Assembly: GCA_045807945.1 (NCBI GenBank)
Contig: JBJMGI010000118.1
Coordinates: 1 to 16,982, forward strand
DNA: 16,982 nt
Direction: 5' to 3'
From: CAVQGF01 sp045807945
GTDB lineage: Bacteria; Acidobacteriota; Terriglobia; Terriglobales; Acidobacteriaceae
Below, one piece after another: positions 1 through 6,590 of the stretch; position 1 is the first letter of the stretch, and the number at the start of each line of letters is the position of its first letter. The notes beneath the pieces were generated by a model. That model was not told the DNA's origin. It searched no databases and worked only from the letters and a program-made list of their open reading frames with translations. The translations under genes and the position numbers were made by a program.

Positions 1-1
1 C

Positions 2-382
2 CGCGGCGGGCATATCGATCTGAGCGTGCTTGGAGCGATGGAAGTGGATGAAGAAGGCAGCATCGCCAACTGGATGATTCCCGGCAAAATGGTCAAAGGC
101 ATGGGCGGCGCGATGGATTTGGTAGCAGGCGCGCGGCGCGTGGTGATAGCGATGGAGCACACCACCCGCGAAGGCGAACCTAAGATCCTGAAGAAATGCA
201 CGCTGCCCCTGACTGGCGTGAAAGTTGTGAACACGATCGTCACCGAGATGGCTTTCATTCAGGTCACGCCGAAAGGCCTCGTGCTCGAAGAGATTGCGCC
301 CGGGCTGACTGCCGAAGATGTGCAGAAGGCGACTGCGGCAAAGCTGACCATCAGCCCCCATCTGAAGACAATGTTGGGCTAA
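2..382 (+). CDS. scoB: 3-oxoacid CoA-transferase subunit B, C-terminal part (5' end outside window)
   Basis: This is the C-terminal ~126 residues of the beta subunit of a succinyl-CoA:3-ketoacid (acetoacetate) CoA-transferase, a cytosolic enzyme that moves CoA between a dicarboxylate and acetoacetate in ketone-body or short-chain acyl-CoA use. The reading frame is open from base 2 with no start codon of its own. The family-typical stretch NWMIPGKMVKGMGGAMDLV, then RVVIAMEHTTREGEPKIL and the following CTLPLTG and TEMAF segments match subunit B closely. The catalytic glutamate region lies upstream of the window. The gene ends at TAA 380-382, immediately before a strong hairpin. The partner subunit A gene would be expected just upstream, but that is inference. 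Confidence 0.9.
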   Translation, partial: RGGHIDLSVLGAMEVDEEGSIANWMIPGKMVKGMGGAMDLVAGARRVVIAMEHTTREGEPKILKKCTLPLTGVKVVNTIVTEMAFIQVTPKGLVLEEIAPGLTAEDVQKATAAKLTISPHLKTMLG

Positions 383-386
383 CAAA

Positions 387-411
387 AAAGGCGGCCGAGT
401 CGGCCGCCTTT
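387..411. terminator. Bidirectional rho-independent terminator
   Basis: A perfect 11-bp stem (387-397 pairing with 401-411, arm AAAGGCGGCCG) has a 3-nt loop AGT. It lies between the convergent scoB and aldehyde dehydrogenase genes, 4 bp after the scoB stop. Read on the minus strand the stem is followed by an uninterrupted T run, ideal for the aldehyde dehydrogenase transcript. Read on the plus strand the stem ends in TTT and is followed by GAATTT, a weaker tract. One element therefore probably ends both transcripts. Confidence 0.9.
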
Positions 412-427
412 GAATTTCCAAGCCCGA

Positions 428-1927
428 TCACAACATGGTGCAGACCGCTTTCACTTCGGTGTAGAGCTCGAGCGAGTCTTTGCCCATCTCGCGCCCCCAG
501 CCGGACTGCTTGTATCCGCCGAACGGCATAGCTGCGTCGAAGATGTTGTAGCAGTTCACCCAGACGGTCCCAGCGCGCAGTTTGTCAGCAATGCGATGCG
601 CCTTGCTGATGTCCTTCGTCCAGATGCCCGCTGCCAAGCCGTAGATGTTGTCGTTCGCTACTGGCACGATGGAGTCAGCATCCTTAAACGGGATTGCCGT
701 CACCACCGGTCCGAAGATCTCTTCCTGCACGACTTTCATCTTGTGGTCGGTGTTCACCAAGACTGTGGGCTCAACGAAGTAACCCGAGCCGCCGACCTTC
801 TTCCCGCCGGCGGTCGCCTTCGCGCCTTCGCTGAATCCGGATTCAAGGTATCCGCACACGCGGTCCATCTGTTCTTTTGAGACCAGCGGACCCATCTGCG
901 TCTCTGGCTCGATCCCCGGACCAACCTTGATCTTCTTGGCTTGGTTCGAGACGCCTTCGACCACTTGGTCGAAGATGGATTGCTCCACATAGAGCCGCGA
1001 GCCCGCGCAGCAGCACTGGCCGTGGTTGAAGAAGATGGCGCTCGCCGCTCCGCCGATCGCCGCCTTCATGTCGGAGTCAGCAAAAACAATATTCGGCGAT
1101 TTTCCGCCGAGTTCCAGCGAGACTTTCTTCAAGTTTCCCGCCGCGGCCTGCAGGATCAGCTTGCCGACTTCGGTGGAGCCGGTGAACGCGATCTTGTCCA
1201 CATCAGGATGAGCCGCCAGCGCGGCGCCCGCGGTCTCGCCGAATCCGGGGACAACATTGACTACGCCATCTGGGAATCCAGCTTCGGTGATCAGCTCACC
1301 CAATCGGATCGCCGTAAGCGGAGTTTGCTCTGCAGGCTTCAGCACGACCGTGTTTCCAGTCGCGAGCGCCGGACCGAGTTTCCATGCCGCCATCAGGAGG
1401 GGGAAATTCCACGGGATGATCTGCCCGACCACGCCGACCGGCTCGCGCTTCGTGTAAGCCAGGAATTTCGCACCGGGAGCGTAGGGGACTGAGATTGGAA
1501 TAGTCGCGCCTTCGATCTTGGTGGCCCATCCAGCCATGTAGCGGAACAGGTCCACGGCGAGCGGCACGTCGGCGACGCGCGAAATTGTGAGCGGCTTGCC
1601 GTTGTCCAAAGTTTCGAGGGTTGCGAATTCTTCCAGATGCTCTTCGAGCAGGTCGGCAAGTTTCCAGATCAGCTTGCCGCGTTCGCTCGCCGTCATGCGG
1701 CTCCAAGGGCCATCGAAGGCCTTCCGGGCCGCCTTCACGGCGCGATCAATGTCGGTGCGGTCGCCTTCAGCTACTCGCGCCAGCACCTCGCCGGTCGCGG
1801 GATTGTAGGTGTCGAAAGTCTTGCCGCTGGCAGCATTGCTCCATTTGCCGTCAATAAGGATTTGGCTCGTCCTGCCGATGAAGTGGATGACTCGTGCATC
1901 GAGAGTGGGGGAAGTTGCGATACCCAT
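428..1927 (-). CDS. NAD(P)+-dependent aldehyde dehydrogenase (ALDH superfamily)
   Basis: This is a full-length, 499-residue cytosolic aldehyde dehydrogenase that oxidises an aldehyde to the carboxylic acid with NAD(P)+. All hallmarks are visible. The oxyanion-hole asparagine is Asn174 in PWNFP, the cofactor lysine is Lys197 in VVLKPAE, and the nucleotide-fold FTGSTEVGK lies at ~248-256. The general base is Glu272 in LELGGKSPN, the nucleophile is Cys306 in GQCCCAGSR, Glu403 lies in EEIFGP, and PFGGYKQSGWGRE is near the C-terminus. The triple-cysteine active site and overall sequence resemble the ALDH1/2 and betaine/phenylacetaldehyde dehydrogenase branch, but the substrate cannot be read from sequence. 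The ATG start at 1927 has AGGAGG 5 nt upstream. The gene is monocistronic, with its own promoter and the bidirectional terminator. Confidence 0.95.
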   Translation of the reverse strand: MGIATSPTLDARVIHFIGRTSQILIDGKWSNAASGKTFDTYNPATGEVLARVAEGDRTDIDRAVKAARKAFDGPWSRMTASERGKLIWKLADLLEEHLEEFATLETLDNGKPLTISRVADVPLAVDLFRYMAGWATKIEGATIPISVPYAPGAKFLAYTKREPVGVVGQIIPWNFPLLMAAWKLGPALATGNTVVLKPAEQTPLTAIRLGELITEAGFPDGVVNVVPGFGETAGAALAAHPDVDKIAFTGSTEVGKLILQAAAGNLKKVSLELGGKSPNIVFADSDMKAAIGGAASAIFFNHGQCCCAGSRLYVEQSIFDQVVEGVSNQAKKIKVGPGIEPETQMGPLVSKEQMDRVCGYLESGFSEGAKATAGGKKVGGSGYFVEPTVLVNTDHKMKVVQEEIFGPVVTAIPFKDADSIVPVANDNIYGLAAGIWTKDISKAHRIADKLRAGTVWVNCYNIFDAAMPFGGYKQSGWGREMGKDSLELYTEVKAVCTML

Positions 1928-1932
1928 ATGTG

Positions 1933-1938
1933 CCTCCT
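1933..1938 (-). promoter_or_regulatory. Ribosome-binding site of the aldehyde dehydrogenase
   Basis: The minus strand reads AGGAGG here, 5 nt before the ATG at 1927. This is close to ideal and fixes the start codon. Confidence 0.85.
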
Positions 1939-1985
1939 AAGGATTGCGGTGGTTAGGGTGGCCGACAACGAGAGCAGAGGAGGGA

Positions 1986-2014
1986 ATAGTAGTCCCGGGG
2001 GCGACAGAATTCAA
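1986..2014 (-). promoter_or_regulatory. Candidate sigma-70 promoter for the aldehyde dehydrogenase
   Basis: On the minus strand TTGAAT (2014-2009) and TACTAT (1991-1986) are separated by exactly 17 bp. Each matches 4 of 6 consensus positions. The implied transcript start lies roughly 50 nt upstream of the ATG. The assignment rests on spacing and sequence only. Confidence 0.45.
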
Positions 2015-2101
2015 TGCTGCCGGGCAGCAGCTCTCGAATTGTGAGCGTCATCTTGCAACACTCGGCTACCGAGGATTCATCTACAAACTTGAGGAAACGT
2101 C

Positions 2102-2509
2102 ATGAAAAAAATCATTTATGGACTAGTGCTTGCACTCGGCTTGTCAGTTTTAGCCGTGGGCGAAGACTTGCATATGAAGAATGTCTCTACGAATCAACCG
2201 GCTGCCGACGCAAAGGTGAACCTAGACAAAGACGATAACGGGAATGTCAGAGTGAAGATTCACTTCTACCACCTTGCTAAGCCCGATTCGCTGACGCCGG
2301 CAAAGGACGCCTATGTGGTTTGGATCGAGCCGAATGGTCAGCCACCGCAAAACATGGGCACCGTGAAGGTCAACGACAATCTGGAAAGCGAGTTCCAGAC
2401 GCGGACGCCGTTCAAAGTATTCAAGCTATACGTCACTCCGGAACAGGGTCCGAAGGTCACGACACCGAGCAGCGACCACATTCTGGAAGCGAACGTCGAT
2501 CGCGGCTAG
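2102..2509 (+). CDS. Small exported protein resembling a stand-alone anti-sigma-K (RskA) C-terminal domain
   Basis: This 135-residue protein has an N-terminal signal peptide: basic MKK, then hydrophobic residues 4-19, with likely cleavage near residue 20. The rest is a short beta-rich domain. The run AYVVWIEPNGQPPQNMG (~70-86), then VFKLYVTPEQGP and TPSSDHIL (~106-127), recalls the C-terminal domain of RskA-type anti-sigma factors (YxxWL...G.P...G, then VTxEP..G...PT). Here there is no sigma-binding N-terminal domain and no transmembrane anchor, so a role in sigma regulation is doubtful; it may be a periplasmic binding or sensing domain. The ATG has GAGGAAA about 5 nt upstream. Its stop codon overlaps that of convergent mtnA. 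The similarity is by eye, not by search. Confidence 0.7.
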   Translation: MKKIIYGLVLALGLSVLAVGEDLHMKNVSTNQPAADAKVNLDKDDNGNVRVKIHFYHLAKPDSLTPAKDAYVVWIEPNGQPPQNMGTVKVNDNLESEFQTRTPFKVFKLYVTPEQGPKVTTPSSDHILEANVDRG

Positions 2510-3558
2510 ACTGCGGCGAGCGTCTTTTGCGACAGGTCGCGCAGCGACTCCCCAAAGGGCGCCTTCGCCACGCCGCGCTCGGTGATGATGGCCGTGATGT
2601 ACTTGTGCGGTGTGACGTCGAATGCGGGATGCGCGACCATCACTCCGTTCGGCGCGATTGCTTTTCCGTGAATATGCGTGACCTCGCGGGTCGAGCGCTC
2701 TTCGATGGGGATGTCGTCACCGTGTTTGGTCTTCATGTCCACGGTCGACCACGGTGCGGCAACGTAGAACGGAATACCGTGCTCCTTCGCAAGGATAGCC
2801 ACGGTATAAGTCCCGATCTTGTTGGCCGTATCGCCATTGGCGGCAATGCGGTCCGCTCCCACCACTACAGCCTGGATCTTCCCCAGCTTCATCATGTGTC
2901 CGGCCATGTTGTCGGAGATGAGCGTGGTCGGGATGCCGTCTTTCATCAGCTCCCAAGCGGTGAGGCGTGAACCCTGCAGGAAGGGCCGCGTCTCGTCCGC
3001 AAAAACGGAAATCTTTTTCCCCGCTTCGACCGCGGCACGGATAACGCCGAGCGCTGTCCCATAACCCGCAGTGGCGAGTGCTCCGGCGTTGCAATGCGTA
3101 AGGACGCCGCCGCTTGCCGGCATGAGCACGGCACCGTTCTTTCCCATGGCGCGGTTCGCAGCAATGTCTTGCACGTGCATCGCTTGCGCTTCCTTCACAA
3201 TCGCGTCTTTGATCTGTTGCAGCGGCAAGTGCGCAAGCGATTCGAACTTCTCGCGCATCCGCTGGATGGCCCAGAAGAGGTTCACCGCGGTGGGCCGGGT
3301 GACACGCTGCGTTTCGCAGATCACTTCGAAGTCCTTGCGCAGTTCGGGAAGGTCCTTGGCTTTGCTGTCGCGGACTCCCAGAGCGATTCCCATACCGGCG
3401 GCAACTCCGATGGCCGGAGCTCCGCGCACCACCATGTTCCGGATCGCGTCGGCGACCTCCTGGTGCGTCTTGCAGAGCAGGTAGACCTCTTCCGTGGGCA
3501 GCTTCGTCTGGTCAAGGAAGCTGACGCCCTGCTCGGTCCATTCCAGTGTTTTGATCAC
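2506..3558 (-). CDS. mtnA: S-methyl-5-thioribose-1-phosphate isomerase
   Basis: This 350-residue enzyme of the methionine salvage pathway converts 5-methylthioribose-1-phosphate to methylthioribulose-1-phosphate in the cytosol. It belongs to the eIF2B-alpha/MtnA family. Visible signatures are VRGAPAIGVAAGMG (~44-57), HCNAGALATAGYGTALG (~155-171) with the catalytic Cys156, ETRPFLQGSRLTAWEL, DNMAGHMM, and VVGADRIAANGDTANKIGT with the catalytic Asp236. The C-terminal AAPWSTVD and HPAFDVTP are also typical. The start codon is GTG at 3558; the frame is closed a few codons upstream by a stop, and no good Shine-Dalgarno is visible. It lies 24 bp downstream of the beta-propeller gene and may be translated from the same transcript. 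No other salvage genes (mtnB-D, K, N) occur in the window. Confidence 0.95.
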   Translation of the reverse strand: MIKTLEWTEQGVSFLDQTKLPTEEVYLLCKTHQEVADAIRNMVVRGAPAIGVAAGMGIALGVRDSKAKDLPELRKDFEVICETQRVTRPTAVNLFWAIQRMREKFESLAHLPLQQIKDAIVKEAQAMHVQDIAANRAMGKNGAVLMPASGGVLTHCNAGALATAGYGTALGVIRAAVEAGKKISVFADETRPFLQGSRLTAWELMKDGIPTTLISDNMAGHMMKLGKIQAVVVGADRIAANGDTANKIGTYTVAILAKEHGIPFYVAAPWSTVDMKTKHGDDIPIEERSTREVTHIHGKAIAPNGVMVAHPAFDVTPHKYITAIITERGVAKAPFGESLRDLSQKTLAAV

Positions 3559-3582
3559 ACTCTGATTTTATAGGATGACTTC

Positions 3583-4899
3583 TCAGTTCGCGCGGAAGCG
3601 TAGTAACACTGGAGAAGTGAACTGTTTCCCGGACTTTAGCTTGCCATCATCGTCAATTTGGTCCCAGCCAACGTTAGCAATGACGTAATACCAACCATCC
3701 ACTTTGACCACGTGCGTAGCTTCGCCCAGCCGCTTGGTCTTTTGCTCGATGACTTCGGCGGAAGTGATCTCGGTCTGAGATGGGTTTAGGCGGAACCGAA
3801 CCATCCGCTCAGGATCAGTGCCGTTCTGGATGCCGATCAGGGTGTCGCCATCGAGTTCAAGGCCATCGAGACCGGTCACGGCAATGTTGTCTGGGTGTTT
3901 TAGATAGGCCACCTTGTGAGAAGCCAGATCCACCACGGCGACGCCGACCGGATAATCGGCCAGAAACAGGCGCTTGCCATCGGCAGCGAGCACCGGCGTC
4001 TGAGGAGACAGTAAACCGTCTGCAATCTTCTCAAGCCGCGCGGAAGCCAGTGGACCGGGCGGTACCCTATAGACGCCTCCCCCGATACTGTCGGTCGCGT
4101 ATAGGGTCCCGTCCTTCGCAATAGACATATCGCCCAGTACGGCAGCCGATTCGCTCGCGAGATCGAGCCGGCGCCGTAGCTTCCCTGAATGGGGATCGAT
4201 GGCCAGCAGTGTCGCCTTGCCCGAATCTTCTTTCGGAAAGCCTTCGAATCCCGGCATTGCCGAAGAACTCACCCAGACAATATGACGCCTGCCGTCCCAC
4301 GACACTGCGAGCGTGGGCCACCGCTTGGCTTCGGCAGGAATCGAGAGTTCAGATATTCCACATCGTTCGCCCTTCTTCGCCGGCAGTGTGACTTTGTAAA
4401 GCGAATGGTGCTGCACGCTTGAGACAACGAACGAACGCTTCGCGGGAATGTAGGCGAGATCTTCCGGCATAAGACCATCCACGGGAAGAGAACAAACCAA
4501 CTCAGCCTTCTCGATCGGCTCCTTGTTCGCCGTCATCTGGGCAGCAACGGGCCGATATTCCGAATTGTCAGCGAGCGCAGCTAAATCTTCATCACTGGCC
4601 ACATCATAGGTGAGTCCGGTAGCGGCGTACTCCTTCATCCATCGCAGCGCCTCGGCTTTGTTGCCGAGATGCATCTCGACTGACGCCATTACCAGCATCT
4701 GCCGTGGAGTGTCGCCTGGTAACTCGTGCCCGATCTCGATGAGCGCTTGCTTGTACCCGGCCCAATCTTTCTGCCGCGCAAGAGCCGCCGCTTTTTTCTG
4801 CAGCTCGCGGTAGTGCGCTTTATCGAGTGCAGCCGAAACGGAATGAAGCAACAGGATAAGTGTGAAGCTTGCGAGCAGTCTGGTGCGCATGAGGGCCAT
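3583..4899 (-). CDS. Exported TPR-like plus beta-propeller protein of unknown function
   Basis: The 438-residue protein has a signal peptide (hydrophobic residues ~8-22, likely cleavage at VSA|A near residue 23). A helical TPR-like region follows (~25-125: ARQKDWAGYKQAL, VEMHLGNKAEALRWMKEYA). Then a ~300-residue beta-propeller resembles NHL/SMP-30 folds, with recurring blade strands such as ATLLAIDPHSGK, GTLYATDSIGGGVYRV, KRLFLADYPVGVAVVDL and YYVIANVGWDQ. I do not recognise a named family and see no convincing catalytic residues. Extracytoplasmic location is inferred. Two starts are possible: ATG 4899 or the ATG three codons later, which gives a more classical MRTR signal peptide; neither has a clear Shine-Dalgarno. 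It sits between pyrE (88 bp upstream) and mtnA (24 bp downstream). Confidence 0.75.
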   Translation of the reverse strand: MALMRTRLLASFTLILLLHSVSAALDKAHYRELQKKAAALARQKDWAGYKQALIEIGHELPGDTPRQMLVMASVEMHLGNKAEALRWMKEYAATGLTYDVASDEDLAALADNSEYRPVAAQMTANKEPIEKAELVCSLPVDGLMPEDLAYIPAKRSFVVSSVQHHSLYKVTLPAKKGERCGISELSIPAEAKRWPTLAVSWDGRRHIVWVSSSAMPGFEGFPKEDSGKATLLAIDPHSGKLRRRLDLASESAAVLGDMSIAKDGTLYATDSIGGGVYRVPPGPLASARLEKIADGLLSPQTPVLAADGKRLFLADYPVGVAVVDLASHKVAYLKHPDNIAVTGLDGLELDGDTLIGIQNGTDPERMVRFRLNPSQTEITSAEVIEQKTKRLGEATHVVKVDGWYYVIANVGWDQIDDDGKLKSGKQFTSPVLLRFRAN

Positions 4900-4969
4900 C
4901 AGCTTACAGGAGGGCGCGCCGGGTAATCTCCATTCAGTGACGGCCGGAGCCTACTACGTGATTAGGCGC

Positions 4970-4988
4970 ATTTCACGCGTTGTGAAAT
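4970..4988. repeat. Perfect inverted repeat at the end of pyrE
   Basis: Arms ATTTCAC (4970-4976) and GTGAAAT (4982-4988) surround a 5-nt centre, overlapping the last base of the pyrE stop codon. No T run follows on the minus strand, so it is a poor terminator. It could be an intercistronic mRNA hairpin or a protein-binding site ahead of the propeller gene. A 7-bp repeat can also arise by chance. Confidence 0.4.
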
Positions 4989-5623
4989 CACCCTAGCGGG
5001 TCTGCCGCTTTGGCCTTCAGGTGCTCGTGTCGCACGTCTGAGTCGCTGAAGATTGAAATAAAGGGCACGCCGGCGGCTGCCTTCTCGACGTGCGTGCGGC
5101 CGTTGGCCTCTTCGCGTTCCACCAGGCACATGACGCCCACAATCTCAAAACCGGCCTCGCGCGCGGCTTCAATCGCCTGGATGGTGGAAGCACCTGTGGT
5201 GCAGACGTCGTCCACTATGACCACGCGTGCGCCCTTCTGATGGAAACCTTCAATGCGTTTCGTCGTCCCGTGCGTCTTCTCTGCCTTACGGACTAGAAAG
5301 CCGTCGATGTACCAGCGCGAAGGCCGATCACCGGGTTTGTCGTTAGCACGTCCGTGGATCTGCTGTGCGCTCAGCATCGCGACTCCGACCACGATCGGGT
5401 CGGCACCCATCGTCAAGCCGCCGATCGCCTGTGGCCGCCATCCGCGTTCCATGATCTCGTCGAGAAATACGCGGGCAGTTAAGCGTGCGCCTTCGGCGTC
5501 GAGGGTTGTGGTGCGACAGTCGATGTAATAGTCGCTGGTGCCGCCGGAAGAAAGCTTGAAGTCACCCAGCTTGAACGACTTTTCGGCAAGCACCTGCAGC
5601 AGCTGTTCGCGAGGAGTAGACAT
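4988..5623 (-). CDS. pyrE: Orotate phosphoribosyltransferase
   Basis: This 211-residue cytosolic enzyme of de novo pyrimidine synthesis joins orotate and PRPP to give orotidine 5'-monophosphate. The type I phosphoribosyltransferase PRPP-binding motif VVIVDDVCTTGAST occupies ~134-147 with the paired Asp138-Asp139. The N-terminal KLSSGGTSDYYIDCR (~24-37) is the typical orotate/PRPP contact region. FLVRKAEKTHGTTKRIEG (~109-126) is the flexible catalytic loop with its conserved lysines and histidine. Length is normal for the family. The gene lies 47 bp after the CPBP protease gene and 88 bp before the propeller gene on the same strand. The ATG at 5623 lacks an obvious Shine-Dalgarno. No other pyr genes are in the window. 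Confidence 0.95.
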   Translation of the reverse strand: MSTPREQLLQVLAEKSFKLGDFKLSSGGTSDYYIDCRTTTLDAEGARLTARVFLDEIMERGWRPQAIGGLTMGADPIVVGVAMLSAQQIHGRANDKPGDRPSRWYIDGFLVRKAEKTHGTTKRIEGFHQKGARVVIVDDVCTTGASTIQAIEAAREAGFEIVGVMCLVEREEANGRTHVEKAAAGVPFISIFSDSDVRHEHLKAKAADPLG

Positions 5624-5670
5624 GTTCTGCGGCTATTAAGGTAACACGCGCACTCAGGGCAGCAGAGCGA

Positions 5671-6444
5671 CTATTTTGCCAGCGCGTCGAGTAAAAAGAG
5701 CGACGCGTTATAGACCACATGAAAGACGAATGCGATGGCCAAGGAGCCGGTCAGCGCGCGAATCAGCGTGAGGATCAGTCCGACGACAAACAACATCACC
5801 AGTGGTACGACCGTGCTTGCAAGCTGCGGGGCATGCAGCGCAGTGAAGGTGACGGCAGTGATGACGATTGCCGCTACACTGCCGATCTTTCGGTCAAGCG
5901 CTGGGTATAGCAGTCCCCGGAAATAAAACTCCTCAGCAAAAGGTGCGGGCAGTATTCCAAAGATTAAAAACATGTTCGCGACCGAGCGGTCTTTCATCGC
6001 CTGTTCGATCGGCAGGTCGGGAGGAATGTTGAACAGAGACCCCACCTCAGCGATGGCGAGTGCGCAACCCATCGCGAGAACAGCGAAGGCGAGGGCCCTG
6101 CGCCAATGGGGCCAGTTCCATTGCAACGTTTGCAGCATGCGAGGATGGCCACGCATTCCTAACAGCATCTTGGTGAGCACGATGAGCAGGGTGTATGCGA
6201 TCACCTCCGCCGGTATCGAGACTTTCGCTACCAGATTCGGGGGCAGCTCGCCGGTGACGTGGTTCGCTGCCGCTAAGGGCACAGCGATGGTCAGCGCGAC
6301 CACGTACATGACGGCAAACGTCACTGCGCCGAGAGCAAGCACATCAGCGATCCCCCAGGCGGGGTCGCGGGGCCGAGGAGGGGGCAAGAACCCCGAATCT
6401 TGTGGCAAGTCCTCACCGAATTGCGGGCTGGGCGGAGTGGTCAA
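5671..6444 (-). CDS. CPBP-family intramembrane metalloprotease (CAAX protease/bacteriocin-processing type)
   Basis: This 257-residue polytopic membrane protein belongs to the Abi/CPBP (CAAX prenyl endopeptidase Rce1-like) family. The three catalytic motifs are present: EEFYFR with Glu171, Glu172 and Arg176; FTALH with His204; and FHVVYN with His242 and Asn246. Several hydrophobic segments are seen (~35-60, 75-95, 117-137, 156-168, 186-206, 212-232, 236-254). The first ~28 residues are Pro-rich and probably cytosolic. The reading frame begins with TTG at 6444; a TAG lies four codons upstream, and TGGGA a few bases before TTG is only a weak Shine-Dalgarno. Substrates of bacterial CPBP proteases are mostly unknown. 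It heads the leftward pyrE-propeller-mtnA run and is divergent from the histidine kinase. Confidence 0.88.
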   Translation of the reverse strand: MTTPPSPQFGEDLPQDSGFLPPPRPRDPAWGIADVLALGAVTFAVMYVVALTIAVPLAAANHVTGELPPNLVAKVSIPAEVIAYTLLIVLTKMLLGMRGHPRMLQTLQWNWPHWRRALAFAVLAMGCALAIAEVGSLFNIPPDLPIEQAMKDRSVANMFLIFGILPAPFAEEFYFRGLLYPALDRKIGSVAAIVITAVTFTALHAPQLASTVVPLVMLFVVGLILTLIRALTGSLAIAFVFHVVYNASLFLLDALAK

Positions 6445-6590
6445 ATCCCAGTTCTAACACAAGCGCGCTCGCCAGGGAGGTGCGATCAAAAGCAACTCTC
6501 GTCGCGCCATTGGCGTCTAACAGAACACTCTTCTGGCGATTGCCCTTTTGTGGATTAATGTAGTCTTCTGTTCCAAGCTCTATTCAGCTG

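Noticed and set aside
410..2044. Several plus-strand open frames across the aldehyde dehydrogenase gene
   Set aside because: They are antisense shadows of a gene with all catalytic motifs; their products show no recognisable motif.
3559..3595. TATAAA on the minus strand 8 nt before the mtnA GTG as a leaderless promoter
   Set aside because: No acceptable -35 element is found at 16-18 bp, and mtnA lies 24 bp behind another gene on the same strand.
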